NCBI GenBank assembly: GCA_023489435.1
Contig: JAMDCA010000020.1
Location: 35,677 to 99,676, forward strand
Length of the DNA: 64,000 bases
From: Thermoplasmatota archaeon
GTDB taxonomy: Archaea; Thermoplasmatota; Thermoplasmata; Thermoplasmatales; Thermoplasmataceae
Direction: 5' to 3'
Below, piece by piece: positions 35,847-44,395 of the stretch; within the stretch, counting starts at the first letter, position 1; each line of letters starts with the position of its first letter. Position numbers and translations under genes: made by a program. The notes beneath the pieces are model-generated. The model searched no databases and had not been told where the DNA came from. It saw nothing but the letters and a program-made list of their open reading frames with translations.

Positions 35847-36140
35847 TCGTTATTTTTCAGACCCCATAGAATTTGGGAAAATAGCAACTTCGTGAAAATA
35901 AGGGAACCACATTTTATAGATATAGGGCACGATGAACTGACATTTGGTATTTCAGATTTTAAAATTATAGGAGTGCGTGGGGGATGGATTCTGTCAATCT
36001 TTTAACTGGGGGGATGCTTTTTAGACCAAATTGTAATTAGTAATAAATGTATGACGACATTTATATATAATTGAGAAGTTCTACACTGGGATGCAAATAC
36101 TAGAATACCCTTAGAACGTTTATCTTCGATAAGTTGGTCA

Positions 36141-36398
36141 TTGCATAATTTGCAACCTGACGTTTTTGAAAAGATCTTGAAGGATATCGAATATCATTCT
36201 GTTTCAGGGTTTAGTCGAGAATACTTGCTCCAATATGTGTTGGATTTTAGCATGTCTGGTACCTCAACGGACAGTGCGCTTGTGAGAACGAGTTCATCTC
36301 CCCATCTTGCTGAATGCATTAACGTCTACAAAAAACGCCCTCAAGATGCAGATTTTATGAGTACCTCGGGGGATGGTATAAATGACTCAGACTATTGA
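36141..36398 (+). CDS. Small ORF coupled to an MFS exporter
   Basis: The frame overlaps the MFS start by 17 bases, so translational coupling is likely. The family is unknown. The listed start is a TTG; the frame is in fact open from 36075, with LHWDANTRIPLERLSS before the TTG, but without ATG. A strong TATA-like TTTATATATAAT ends at about 36070. An ATG at 36091, at the right distance for leaderless transcription, lies in another frame and would join this frame after MQILEYP if one base were lost. A frameshift or an unusual start is therefore possible. The C-terminal half is rich in Ser, Thr and Asp. Confidence 0.45.
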   Translation: MHNLQPDVFEKILKDIEYHSVSGFSREYLLQYVLDFSMSGTSTDSALVRTSSSPHLAECINVYKKRPQDADFMSTSGDGINDSDY

Positions 36399-37593
36399 CA
36401 ACAACTATGATAAGAAAAATTTCTCCTTGTTGATGGCAGAAACCGGCATTTCAGCGTTCGCAACCTCTCTTTTCACAGTTCTTATTCTATGGGTTTCCAT
36501 ATCTGAGACAAAGTCGGCTCTGGTAACAGGAATAACCAGTGCAATGCTTATAGCGCCTTTAATTTTGAGTATTCTTACGGGCGCAATTATCGACAAGTTC
36601 CGGAACAAAAAAGTATTCGCTATATTTGGCCAATTCTTGAAAGTTTTGGCTGCAAGCACTCTGTTGATAGTTATTCAGAACCATTCACTTTTCTTAGATT
36701 CAGTTTTCCTGTTCATATCCGCTTTGGCTTTTGGGTTTTCACTGGACATACTGGTTCCGGTGAGGGCCATTTGGAGTCAGCAATTTCTCCGGAAACCCAT
36801 ATATCTGAAAGGAATGTCTGTGGCGAACTTGGTTTCCAGAACATCGCGGCTCACGGGGTTTATAGCGGCTGCACTTTTGTTGTCAAATGGCCTGAAAACA
36901 AGCACGTTAACTATCACAATTCTCTATCTATCATCTCTCTTGCCAATTTTGTTCATCGATAGCTCAAAGGATGTGACTGTTGGAAAGGGAACATTGCGGG
37001 AAGTAATGAGAGATGGTTTACGATATATTAGCAATACAAGAATAGTTGCAGAAATTGTCTTTATCTCGTCTATTTCCGCCCTTTTCTGGGGAATGTCTGA
37101 TTCCGCTTCAACGGTTATGATAGATAGGGTGTTTGGTCTTTCTTCGGCTTACCTGAGTTATGCTTTTTTCGCCATATCCCTTGGTGGAATATTTGGTTCC
37201 GCATTAACCTCTAAACTTAAAACTGTGAAAAGCGTTGGCAGAAAACTTCCAATATTGTATGGGGTCGGGGGGTTAAGCGTACTCTTCATCGCCATTTTCC
37301 CATATCTTTACACACTTCTGTCTGTGTTTTTCGTGGTTGGTTTTTTATCGGGGATAACCTCCCCTCTTATTTCTGCTGTCCTTTTTGGAGCCGCCCCAAG
37401 AGATAAAATGGGACGAATACAAGGAGCTATGGACACCTTTGGAACATCCTTTAATTCTATATCAGGCGTTTTAGCTGGTGTTATAATGACCTTTTGGTTT
37501 CCTGGAACTGTATTCTACGTAATGGCAGCTGGATTAGTTATACTTTCTATGATAGTTTCACGGTTCAAGTCCCTATCAAAGATAGACGTGTAA
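36382..37593 (+). CDS. MFS transporter, EntS/multidrug exporter-like
   Basis: The 403-residue protein has 10-12 membrane segments with the MFS loop LTGAIIDKFRNKKVF between helices 2 and 3 and LSGITSPLISAVLFGAAPRDKMGRIQG in the second half, as in EntS-like exporters (MFS_3 type). Substrate unknown. It follows a small unknown ORF and is followed by the RNA candidate at 37638-37821 and tRNA-Leu on the opposite strand. Confidence 0.85.
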   Translation: MTQTIDNNYDKKNFSLLMAETGISAFATSLFTVLILWVSISETKSALVTGITSAMLIAPLILSILTGAIIDKFRNKKVFAIFGQFLKVLAASTLLIVIQNHSLFLDSVFLFISALAFGFSLDILVPVRAIWSQQFLRKPIYLKGMSVANLVSRTSRLTGFIAAALLLSNGLKTSTLTITILYLSSLLPILFIDSSKDVTVGKGTLREVMRDGLRYISNTRIVAEIVFISSISALFWGMSDSASTVMIDRVFGLSSAYLSYAFFAISLGGIFGSALTSKLKTVKSVGRKLPILYGVGGLSVLFIAIFPYLYTLLSVFFVVGFLSGITSPLISAVLFGAAPRDKMGRIQGAMDTFGTSFNSISGVLAGVIMTFWFPGTVFYVMAAGLVILSMIVSRFKSLSKIDV

Positions 37594-37637
37594 TTACTCC
37601 TTCTACCGTTAATACTGAGGCATCCTAGTCGCAAATT

Positions 37638-37821
37638 GTGTTTAACATAGGAGAAGGATAGCCATAGGGATTCCCATGGCTTTGGGTATAGCCTACCCAT
37701 TCTCCGACCGAACAGGGCTTCCCGAACTCGAAGCGTAGGAAAACGAGCCTCAAGATTGCTATGTCCCCATCCGTGCTTTCCCTGTGTCTGGCACGGTTGT
37801 TTCCCTATGGTCTCTTTTTTT
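37638..37821 (+). ncRNA. Candidate structured non-coding RNA
   Basis: This 320-bp gap has no coding frame worth noting but folds well. ACATA at 37645-37649 pairs with TATGT at 37760-37764. Inside, GGAGAA (37650-37655) pairs with TTCTCC (37700-37705) and encloses two hairpins: GCCAT...ATGGC and TGGGTA...TACCCA. A further CTCG...CGAG hairpin and a terminal CCGTGC...GCACGG hairpin follow, then a T-run at about 37815-37821 that would end a plus-strand transcript. A TTAATACT about 25 bases before the 5' end could be the TATA box. I do not find the core motifs of RNase P RNA or the SRP S-domain, so the class is open. Confidence 0.5.
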
Positions 37822-37914
37822 CTGTATTTCTCAGCAATTTCTTGTGCTTCGGCTGAAAAGCCATAATGTAAATTGCTTCAAGGAGTTAATATCTTGTTTG
37901 ATTAATAATCAAAA

Positions 37915-37999
37915 TGCGGAGGGCCGGATTCGAACCGGCGAACCCCTACGGAAACAGATCTTGAGTCTGTCGCCTTTGACCTGGCTCGGCAACCTCCGC
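37915..37999 (-). tRNA. tRNA-Leu (CAA)
   Basis: On the minus strand the acceptor stem GCGGAGG pairs with CCTCCGC, the discriminator is A, the anticodon loop CTCAAGA gives CAA, and a long variable arm makes it class II as expected for Leu. No intron is visible. Confidence 0.93.
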
Positions 38000-38056
38000 T
38001 TTCGTTCAGGAATTGCAGTATACTTATGATATTTTCCTTTGCGCCAATGCTAAATA

Positions 38057-38284
38057 ATGGTGCTCCCTATTCATCTATTGCAAATCAAGGTAGCAATAGA
38101 ATGTGAAGGGCAGGAATGCAAGGACCTTCTGAATGCCTTAAAGGCAGACGATGCAAATAATTGGATTACAGAAGTAAAGGACGACAAAATTGAGGTCACT
38201 GTAAGTACTGATAAAATCACTTCTCTCTACAATTTAGTTGATGATCTTTTAAGGTCTTATGAAGTATTTAAAAAAATTTATTGA
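38057..38284 (+). CDS. KEOPS subunit Pcc1-like protein
   Basis: Pcc1 is the small dimerising subunit of the KEOPS complex that makes t6A in tRNA. The 75-residue protein fits the family: beta strand IKVAIEC, LKADDANNWITEVKDDKIEVTVSTDKITSLYNLVDDLLRSYEVF. This mirrors the strand-loop-strand followed by the C-terminal helix. The ATG at 38057 adds seven residues; a TTG at 38078 would give the usual family start. Nothing else of KEOPS is here. Confidence 0.7.
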   Translation: MVLPIHLLQIKVAIECEGQECKDLLNALKADDANNWITEVKDDKIEVTVSTDKITSLYNLVDDLLRSYEVFKKIY

Positions 38285-38298
38285 GTGGAAACAGCAGA

Positions 38299-39249
38299 TT
38301 ACTGTTCCACGTTAATTGAGAGCTTTTCTGTGAGCTCTTTGTAGCGGTTTCTTATGGTCACTTCAGTGACACCGGCAACTTCTGCAACTGCCCTCTGGGT
38401 TCTCCTCTCTTCTGTGATGAGGGATGCGATATATATTGCAGCTGCGGCTACGCCGGTTGGTCCTTTGCCGGAGGTCAGGTCATTGTCCTGGGCCATCTTC
38501 AGGATTTCAGTTGCTTTCTTCCTGGCTTCCATTGAAAGCTTCAGCTTGCTGCAGAATCTGTTAACATAGTCATCAGGCTTCGAAGGCATGATGTTCAGCT
38601 TCAGGTACCTGCTCATTATCCTGTAGGTCCTTCCGATTTCCTTCTTCTTGACTCTTGTGACAGAGGCAATCTCATCCAGTGTCCTCGGGACATTCGTTAT
38701 CCTGCAGGCAGCATATATTGAGCCAGCAACGACTCCTTCAATGCTCCTTCCCCTGATCATGTTCTGTTTCACTGCTTTTCTGTAAATCACAGCTGCAGTT
38801 TCCCTGACATCGTTGGGGATGCTGAGATTGGACGCCATTCTCTCCAGTTCCTGGAGTGCCTGCGACAGGTTTCTCTCAGCGGCATTGGATACCTTGATCC
38901 TCTTCTGCCACTTCCTCAGCCTGTAAAGCTGGGCCCGGTTTCTGGTAGGAATTGATTTGCCATATGAATCCTTGTTTTTCCAGGAAATATCCGTAGAAAG
39001 TCCCTTGTCATGGATGGTAAATGTCATTGGTGATCCAACTCTAGCTCTGGATTCAGTCTGTTCGGAATCGAATGCTCTCCATTCTGGTCCCTGGTCAATG
39101 TAACTGTCATCTATTACGAGTCCACAGTTGTTGCACACTAGCTCACCCCTCTCATAGTCTCGGACAAGCTGGAAAGAGCCACATTCTGGGCACTTTTCAA
39201 TTTGTTCTATGTTCTTTTTCTTACTTTCTGTGTTCTCCATTTTTGTCAC
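38299..39249 (-). CDS. tfb: Transcription initiation factor B (first copy)
   Basis: TFB recruits RNA polymerase to TBP-bound promoters. The N-terminal zinc ribbon has Cys20, Cys23, Cys39 and Cys42, the B-finger/linker follows at about 50-100, and two cyclin repeats occupy about 115-200 and 210-310, the last with [12 protein letters not shown], the helix that contacts the BRE. The gar1-like gene starts directly upstream on the same strand (one base between), so the two are co-transcribed. A second tfb lies 480 bases to the right, in the opposite direction. Confidence 0.95.
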   Translation of the reverse strand: MTKMENTESKKKNIEQIEKCPECGSFQLVRDYERGELVCNNCGLVIDDSYIDQGPEWRAFDSEQTESRARVGSPMTFTIHDKGLSTDISWKNKDSYGKSIPTRNRAQLYRLRKWQKRIKVSNAAERNLSQALQELERMASNLSIPNDVRETAAVIYRKAVKQNMIRGRSIEGVVAGSIYAACRITNVPRTLDEIASVTRVKKKEIGRTYRIMSRYLKLNIMPSKPDDYVNRFCSKLKLSMEARKKATEILKMAQDNDLTSGKGPTGVAAAAIYIASLITEERRTQRAVAEVAGVTEVTIRNRYKELTEKLSINVEQ

Positions 39250-39480
39250 CTAACATATGAGCCTTAGTTTATGAGGCTCCTTTACTTCCTCATTGAGGTT
39301 AACCAGCCCGTAGGGGTTGGAAACGGGGCCAAATATTTTCATCAGTCGGCCCACGGTATTATCGTTCTCATCTAGTACTTTCGCTTTGATTTTTGTGCAC
39401 TGCCCCGCCCTTATTACCAGTTGCCTGGTCATTATGTGCACAATTTCTAAGTTTTCTTTTGCCAACATTTCATATATCAT
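39250..39480 (-). CDS. H/ACA RNP protein Gar1-like
   Basis: Gar1 is part of the archaeal H/ACA pseudouridylation complex. The 76-residue protein shows the small beta-barrel signature: a basic first half, then DENDNTVGRLMKIFGPVSNPYGLVNL, where Gar1 proteins have IGKVxDIFGPVxxPY. It ends right before the tfb gene on the same strand, an arrangement reported in other archaea. The exact start is uncertain; a Met at residue 5 would also serve. Confidence 0.78.
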   Translation of the reverse strand: MIYEMLAKENLEIVHIMTRQLVIRAGQCTKIKAKVLDENDNTVGRLMKIFGPVSNPYGLVNLNEEVKEPHKLRLIC

Positions 39481-39673
39481 AATTAAGTATTTAAACTCTA
39501 CGCAAATTTATTAATAGATTTTCTCTAGATATTAAAGCATTAGTATCTTATTTTGTTTAATCTTGGAACGGGTCAGGGATGGGCTTACATACTTTTCTAC
39601 TTTGTAATTACTGAGATCTTCTGTTTTTAAAGCAAAACAAAGTTGTGCAGTGAAATTTTAATATGTCAATAAT

Positions 39674-39696
39674 GGAAAAGCTTTAATAGCTTTTCC
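39674..39696. promoter_or_regulatory. Perfect inverted repeat upstream of the second tfb
   Basis: GGAAAAGCT and AGCTTTTCC form a perfect 9-bp inverted repeat around the 5-base spacer TTAAT. A TATA-like ATTAAATACT follows at about 39703-39712, about 25 bases before the tfb ATG at 39733. This position, just upstream of BRE/TATA, suits an operator for a dimeric regulator or activator. Confidence 0.5.
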
Positions 39697-39732
39697 TATG
39701 ACATTAAATACTAATTATTCATTGGTGTTTAA

Positions 39733-40662
39733 ATGGTTGCCAATATTGATCAGGATATTACAAAGAGGTGCCAGGAATGCGGTTCTGAGCATCTTGTTAG
39801 GGATTATGAAAGGGGAGAATTGATTTGTAATGATTGTGGAATGGTTTTGGAAGATTCCTTTATAGATCAAGGTCCCGAATGGAGAGCTTTTGACTCTGAG
39901 CAGGATGACAGGAGGGCAAGAACCGGTTCACCCATGACTTTCCTGAGCCACGATAAGGGTCTCGCCACCGAAATTTCATGGTCAAACAAGGACTATTATG
40001 GAAAAAGGATCCCACATAAGAACAGGGCCCAGATTTATCGTGTAAGAAAATGGCATCAGAGAATTAGGGTAAGCAATGCAGCAGAAAGGAATTTGTCCCT
40101 GGCCCTTCAGATGTTAAATGACAACGGTGCAAAACTGGGAATACCAAAAGATATCAAAGAAACGGCTGCACTTATATACAGAAGGGCTGTTGAGAAGAAT
40201 CTGATAAGGGGCAGAAGCATTGAAAGCATAGTATGTGCATCCATTTACGCTGCATGCAGAATGGTCAATCTCCCACGAACTCTTGATGAAATATCAAAAG
40301 CTTCTGAAGTCAACAAGAAAAAGATAGGGAAGGCATACAGGCATCTCGCGAAAGAACTCAGCCTTAATCTCAAACCGACCACACCTTATTCATATGTGGC
40401 GCAGTTTTGCAGCAAACTTGACCTTGATAAGCAGGCAATTATTGTGAGTGAAGACATTGTCAGGAGATCCATAGAGCTTGGCATTTCTTCCGGAAAAGGT
40501 CCTACTGGCGTGGCTGCCGCATCAATTTATATTGCTTCAGTAATGGTTGGAAAACCAAGAACGCAGAAGGAAATTGCCAGAGTTTCCGGAGTTACTGAAG
40601 TGACAATAAGGAACAGATACAAGGAGATTAGCAAATCACTGGGCATTCCCGGAATGGAATAA
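39733..40662 (+). CDS. tfb: Transcription initiation factor B (second copy)
   Basis: The 309-residue protein has the zinc ribbon Cys13, Cys16, Cys32 and Cys35, the conserved RDYERGEL and [13 protein letters not shown] shared almost word for word with the first copy, and two cyclin repeats ending in [12 protein letters not shown]. It differs from the first copy mostly in the core repeats, so promoter choice may differ. The guaA subunit gene follows after seven bases and is probably in the same operon. An inverted repeat lies in its promoter region. Confidence 0.95.
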   Translation: MVANIDQDITKRCQECGSEHLVRDYERGELICNDCGMVLEDSFIDQGPEWRAFDSEQDDRRARTGSPMTFLSHDKGLATEISWSNKDYYGKRIPHKNRAQIYRVRKWHQRIRVSNAAERNLSLALQMLNDNGAKLGIPKDIKETAALIYRRAVEKNLIRGRSIESIVCASIYAACRMVNLPRTLDEISKASEVNKKKIGKAYRHLAKELSLNLKPTTPYSYVAQFCSKLDLDKQAIIVSEDIVRRSIELGISSGKGPTGVAAASIYIASVMVGKPRTQKEIARVSGVTEVTIRNRYKEISKSLGIPGME

Positions 40663-40669
40663 CCCTCCC

Positions 40670-41236
40670 ATGAAAATCTACGTGGTCGACAACGGAGGCC
40701 AGTGGACACACAGGGAATACCGGGTGTTAAGGGACCTTGATGCAGAGGTTAAGATAGTCCCCAACACCTCCCCCTCGAAAGAGCTTGATGACCTTGACGG
40801 TTTAGTGTTGTCCGGTGGGGCTCCAAGCATTGCTTCTGAGATAGACAAACTAGGAAACATAAGTTCCTTCATTGAGGATCACGAGTATCCTATTTTGGGG
40901 ATCTGTGCGGGTTTTCACTTTATAGCGCTTCATTTCGGTGGAGAAGTAGCGCCTGGAAAACACCCTGAATTTGGCAAGACAGAGGTTGCAATCAAGAAAC
41001 CAACTTACATGCTCAATGGTTTGCCGGAAAAAATAATCGCGTGGGAAAACCACAATGATGAAGTGAAATCCCTTCCAGACAGCTTCGAAGTTATGGCATC
41101 TTCAAAAACATGCCCTATCCAGGCATACCGGCACAAGGTGCGCCCTATTTTTGGAGTTCAGTTCCATCCAGAAGTCGAAAACACGGAATATGGCAAGAAG
41201 ATCTTCGAAAACTTTATTGAAATCTGCGGGACCTGA
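40670..41236 (+). CDS. guaAA: GMP synthase glutamine amidotransferase subunit
   Basis: In archaea GMP synthase is split in two; this is the glutaminase part that feeds ammonia to the synthetase subunit. The class I triad is Cys79 (GICAGFH), His166 and Glu168 (QFHPEVE). The 188-residue length fits. The synthetase subunit is not in the window. It is the second gene of an operon with tfb. Confidence 0.94.
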   Translation: MKIYVVDNGGQWTHREYRVLRDLDAEVKIVPNTSPSKELDDLDGLVLSGGAPSIASEIDKLGNISSFIEDHEYPILGICAGFHFIALHFGGEVAPGKHPEFGKTEVAIKKPTYMLNGLPEKIIAWENHNDEVKSLPDSFEVMASSKTCPIQAYRHKVRPIFGVQFHPEVENTEYGKKIFENFIEICGT

Positions 41237-41263
41237 TCTGCAAGGTTTTATATTTAGATCAGG
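41232..41263. promoter_or_regulatory. TATA box flanked by a perfect 8-bp inverted repeat
   Basis: CCTGATCT (41232-41239) and AGATCAGG (41256-41263) flank the TATA-like TTTTATAT at about 41246-41253. The gene's ATG is at 41277, so transcription would be leaderless. The left arm contains the stop codon of the upstream gene. A dimeric protein bound here would cover TATA and BRE and so should repress. Confidence 0.55.
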
Positions 41264-41276
41264 ATTGTATTAAAGC

Positions 41277-41528
41277 ATGCTCACAGAAGTGACTGAACTC
41301 TACGGTATGTCCGTTTACACAGACAAGGGAGTTCTGCTGGGACAAGTTAATGATGTTATTTTTGAAATGGAGCAGCAGGATATTTACGGCATCTATATTG
41401 CGCAACCCAACCCTCAGGTAGTGGAAAATGGTTCAGCCATAAGCGTTCCATTCAGGTGGGTAAAGTCCATAGGTGAAATCATCCTTCTCAGAAAATTTCC
41501 GGCCTTCCTGAAGGTTCCGCAGGAGTAG
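41277..41528 (+). CDS. PRC-barrel domain protein
   Basis: The 83-residue protein is almost entirely one PRC-barrel: ELYGMSVYTDKGVLLGQVNDVIFEMEQQDIYGIYI is the typical strand pattern, and SVPFRWVKSIGEIILL is the last strands. In other Euryarchaeota small PRC-barrel proteins act in cell division (CdpB type) or bind RNA; which applies here is unknown. It has its own leaderless promoter with a palindrome around the TATA box. Confidence 0.82.
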   Translation: MLTEVTELYGMSVYTDKGVLLGQVNDVIFEMEQQDIYGIYIAQPNPQVVENGSAISVPFRWVKSIGEIILLRKFPAFLKVPQE

Positions 41529-41530
41529 CT

Positions 41531-43186
41531 TCACTTGTGGGTAAAATATCCCACTTCGCTTGAGAGGACATTCACGTAAGCGTATCTTTCCAGCTGGGCA
41601 ACCCCCAGAAATTTCTTCCCATGAGGTTCCATTAGGCCTGCATCATTTTGGCCATCGGGCCTCATCACAGTAAATTTGTGGCTCCCGGTGGGGCACCACT
41701 GTAATATCTTAACTCTCTTGCCTGTTGGTTCGACGCTGACAAATGCGATCCCCTCACCTGTTTTTCTTACATTGCAGAGGTCCTTCAAACGGAATTCCTC
41801 TCCATCTGCCATAGAAGTCCAGTCTGATCCGGGGATTGAAACCTTTGGGGATTTTTCCAGCCTATAAGTTCTAGTGCCCAGTTCCCTGTTTGAAGGATGG
41901 TTCAGTATGACGGGATTGAGTTCAGGTGCGCCATTGATTTCAAGGCTGACTGGATCTGGTACGAAGAAAAGCCTCCTTGTCCTTTGGTCGATGAACTCCT
42001 TGTTCATTGCATTGAAAATTTCAATAGAAAATTCGGAGTCGATTTCTCTCATTCCCGACTCTATCCAGTACCTCCTGAACGTTTCCGGGGAAAACCCTCT
42101 CTTCCTGAATGCCAGCAGAGAACCAAGCCTTACGTCATCCCACCCGGTGTAGGTGCCATCTGCTATTCCTTTCTTTATTATGGAGGTCTTAAGCACCACC
42201 TGAGGGAAGTCAACAAGCCCGTAGTGATAGTATTCAGGCAATGTCCAGTTGTTGTACTTGAATATGTATTTCTGCCTCTCTGTGTTATTGATATGGTCCT
42301 TTCCCCTTATGACATGCGTCAGGCCAAGCAGGTGGTCATCCACTGCTACGCTGAAATTCATCATGGGGTAGAATCTGTACTCGTGTCCATGCCTTGGATG
42401 ATTTGTTTCTGAAATCCTGAAAGCAATCCAGTCCCTTACAGATGGATTGGGGTGGTCAAGCTGGGTTTTTATTATCAAAACTATTTCCCCGGGTGCAAAA
42501 TCTCCCTTCAGCACCCTTTCGAAAAGTTCCATATTTTCAAGCGGGGAGACTGCTCTGTGAGGGCAGGCGATAGATTTCGCAAGTTTTTTCTTGTACTCCT
42601 CTGTATTGCAGGTGCACAGGTATGCATTTCCCTGTTCCAGCAAACTTCTTGCTTCCTGGTAGTAAAGTTCCATCCTGTCGGACTGTATAATGATCTGGGT
42701 AGAGTTCACGCCAAGCCATTCAAGGTCTCTGGGAATCTGCTCATATGCATTCGGGTCAATGTTTGAAGGGTTGGTGTCTTCTATTCTCAGGATAAGCTCT
42801 CCACCATACCGCTTCACGTATTCATCATTGAGGATGCCAAGCCTGGAATGTCCAATATGCAGGGGACCGGATGGCGAAGGGGCCATTCTCATCACGACCT
42901 TTCCCTTAACGTTCCTGAGGTCAGGGAGCCTGTGTTCCTGCACCTTTTTTTCCTTGTTCAGCAACTCAGGGTAGTTTTCCTCCACGATTCTGGCGATTTC
43001 ATTGGAGTCCATTGCATTGACTTCACTCACGATTGAGTTGACTATTGGAAAAACTTCCTTTGACTTCGCCCTGTATTCAGGGAACTGGCCAAGGACTTTG
43101 CTCATTATGGCTCCAGGTTCGGCTTTACCCTTATGTTCGAAGGCGTTCTTTATGGCTATTCTGCGGATATCATCCTCAATAGGCAT
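41531..43186 (-). CDS. gltX: Glutamyl-tRNA synthetase, archaeal type
   Basis: The enzyme charges tRNA-Glu and, in most archaea, tRNA-Gln for later amidation. The N-terminal extension (about 1-100) precedes the class I HIGH motif in SGPLHIGHSRLG. The second ATP motif is represented by LKTSIIKKG, a degenerate KMSKS. The C-terminal half is beta-barrel, as in archaeal/eukaryotic GluRS/GlnRS. The ATG at 43186 is preceded by GAGGTGA; an in-frame ATG lies three codons earlier. It follows the GTPase gene with a short overlap of regulatory sequence. Confidence 0.94.
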   Translation of the reverse strand: MPIEDDIRRIAIKNAFEHKGKAEPGAIMSKVLGQFPEYRAKSKEVFPIVNSIVSEVNAMDSNEIARIVEENYPELLNKEKKVQEHRLPDLRNVKGKVVMRMAPSPSGPLHIGHSRLGILNDEYVKRYGGELILRIEDTNPSNIDPNAYEQIPRDLEWLGVNSTQIIIQSDRMELYYQEARSLLEQGNAYLCTCNTEEYKKKLAKSIACPHRAVSPLENMELFERVLKGDFAPGEIVLIIKTQLDHPNPSVRDWIAFRISETNHPRHGHEYRFYPMMNFSVAVDDHLLGLTHVIRGKDHINNTERQKYIFKYNNWTLPEYYHYGLVDFPQVVLKTSIIKKGIADGTYTGWDDVRLGSLLAFRKRGFSPETFRRYWIESGMREIDSEFSIEIFNAMNKEFIDQRTRRLFFVPDPVSLEINGAPELNPVILNHPSNRELGTRTYRLEKSPKVSIPGSDWTSMADGEEFRLKDLCNVRKTGEGIAFVSVEPTGKRVKILQWCPTGSHKFTVMRPDGQNDAGLMEPHGKKFLGVAQLERYAYVNVLSSEVGYFTHK

Positions 43187-43191
43187 AACCT

Positions 43192-44148
43192 TCACCTCAT
43201 ACCGATCATGGAAGACATAACTTCCTTCAATTCGTCAAATCCCTGGAGTGTTTCTGTAGAAATTGCCAGCTTTTCAATCCTCTCCTGAGTCATATCGGCT
43301 TTAGTCTGTACTCTAATAATGGGAGAAACGAATCTCTCCTTTACTTCAGTGAAAAGGTTTTCCTGCTGTTCCATTGTATAGGATGAATGGCCGGTGGGAT
43401 CAATGAGGAAGATGATTACGCCCCTGATGTCCCTCAGAGAAAGAATTGATTTCAGTTCCATTTCGTTTCTTTCCTCCATGGGCCTGTCCAGTATCCCGGG
43501 TGTATCAATTATCTGTATTTTCTGATTATTCAACTGCATATAACCTATGGAGATAGTCTGCGTGGTGAACGGGTAGATTGCAACCTTGGGCTCATTCCCT
43601 GTTAATTTTGAAAGCAGTGAGCTTTTGCCAACATTTGGCATGCCGGCAATGATAAAGGTTGGCATTTCCGCATTAATATCTGGAATAATGCGCATCCAGT
43701 CCCTGCATTTTGAGAGGAACTGAAGATCCTTGTCGATGCTTTTTATTATGGAAGAGTAACGCCCGTAGTACGCTTTCATTATCTGGTTGAGTTTTTCTAT
43801 GGTTTTGGCTTTCTTAAGCTGCCCTATAAGTTCTGTGCTCAGGACCTCGATCCTCTCAGCCGCCCACTGGGCCTTGCTGAGGCTAACCTTGTACTGGTCA
43901 ACATCGAACATCAGATCAATCATGTCCTCGTAAAATGGATGGAGTTTTTCAATGGTGGGGAAACGTTTGACAAGTTTTAACAGATGTGAACAGGTTATTG
44001 ACTCTATGGTGGAAATTCTGTCCATGATCTCCTTCCTGATCTTGTCTTCTATTTTTGGATGATACGGCTCAGTTATCTTGGAAGCTTTGAGGAAGGATTT
44101 GTCTATGAGCTCCTGACTCCTAAGTACGGTAGGTATTCTTGTAAACAT
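43192..44148 (-). CDS. Nog1-type GTP-binding protein
   Basis: The 318-residue protein has a helical N-terminal domain (1-160) typical of Nog1 and a G domain: G1 GMPNVGKS (169-176), G3 DTPG (215-218) and G4 TKAD near 287. Nog1 proteins act in large ribosomal subunit assembly. It is the first gene of an operon with gltX; its stop lies within the ribosome-binding region of gltX. Confidence 0.92.
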   Translation of the reverse strand: MFTRIPTVLRSQELIDKSFLKASKITEPYHPKIEDKIRKEIMDRISTIESITCSHLLKLVKRFPTIEKLHPFYEDMIDLMFDVDQYKVSLSKAQWAAERIEVLSTELIGQLKKAKTIEKLNQIMKAYYGRYSSIIKSIDKDLQFLSKCRDWMRIIPDINAEMPTFIIAGMPNVGKSSLLSKLTGNEPKVAIYPFTTQTISIGYMQLNNQKIQIIDTPGILDRPMEERNEMELKSILSLRDIRGVIIFLIDPTGHSSYTMEQQENLFTEVKERFVSPIIRVQTKADMTQERIEKLAISTETLQGFDELKEVMSSMIGMR

Positions 44149-44156
44149 TCGGTTTC

Positions 44157-44345
44157 TTAACTTGTTCCTTTTTCCTTAATGGCAGCCTTGAACGCATTCA
44201 TCTTTTCTTCCGGGACTTCAAAAAGGTTGTGTGCATATTTGGCATGAATCTTTATCTTTGGCTCCAGTTCTTCCGATGTTGCCCCATCGACCTCATAGCT
44301 GCAATTATAACCAGCATCAGAACACTTGAAATAGTATCTTGGCAT
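44157..44345 (-). CDS. DUF1059 small protein
   Basis: The 62-residue protein starting MPRYYFKCSDAGYNCSYEVDG fits DUF1059: two cysteines (CSDAGYNC) and a helix with HAKYAHNLFEVPEE. The function of the family is unknown. The ATG at 44345 was chosen; an upstream ATG at 44366 would add seven residues that families members lack. It starts the minus-strand operon with Nog1 and GltX. Confidence 0.75.
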   Translation of the reverse strand: MPRYYFKCSDAGYNCSYEVDGATSEELEPKIKIHAKYAHNLFEVPEEKMNAFKAAIKEKGTS

Positions 44346-44395
44346 GGTAATGTATCCCACATGCATTTAAAAAGATGTTGAGTTCCGCCGGTTGA

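Noticed and set aside
37638-37821. RNase P RNA or SRP RNA
   Set aside because: I could not find the GAGGAAAGTCC-type P4 core or the GGAAG/AGCAG asymmetric loop of the SRP S-domain on either strand, so only a generic ncRNA call is kept.
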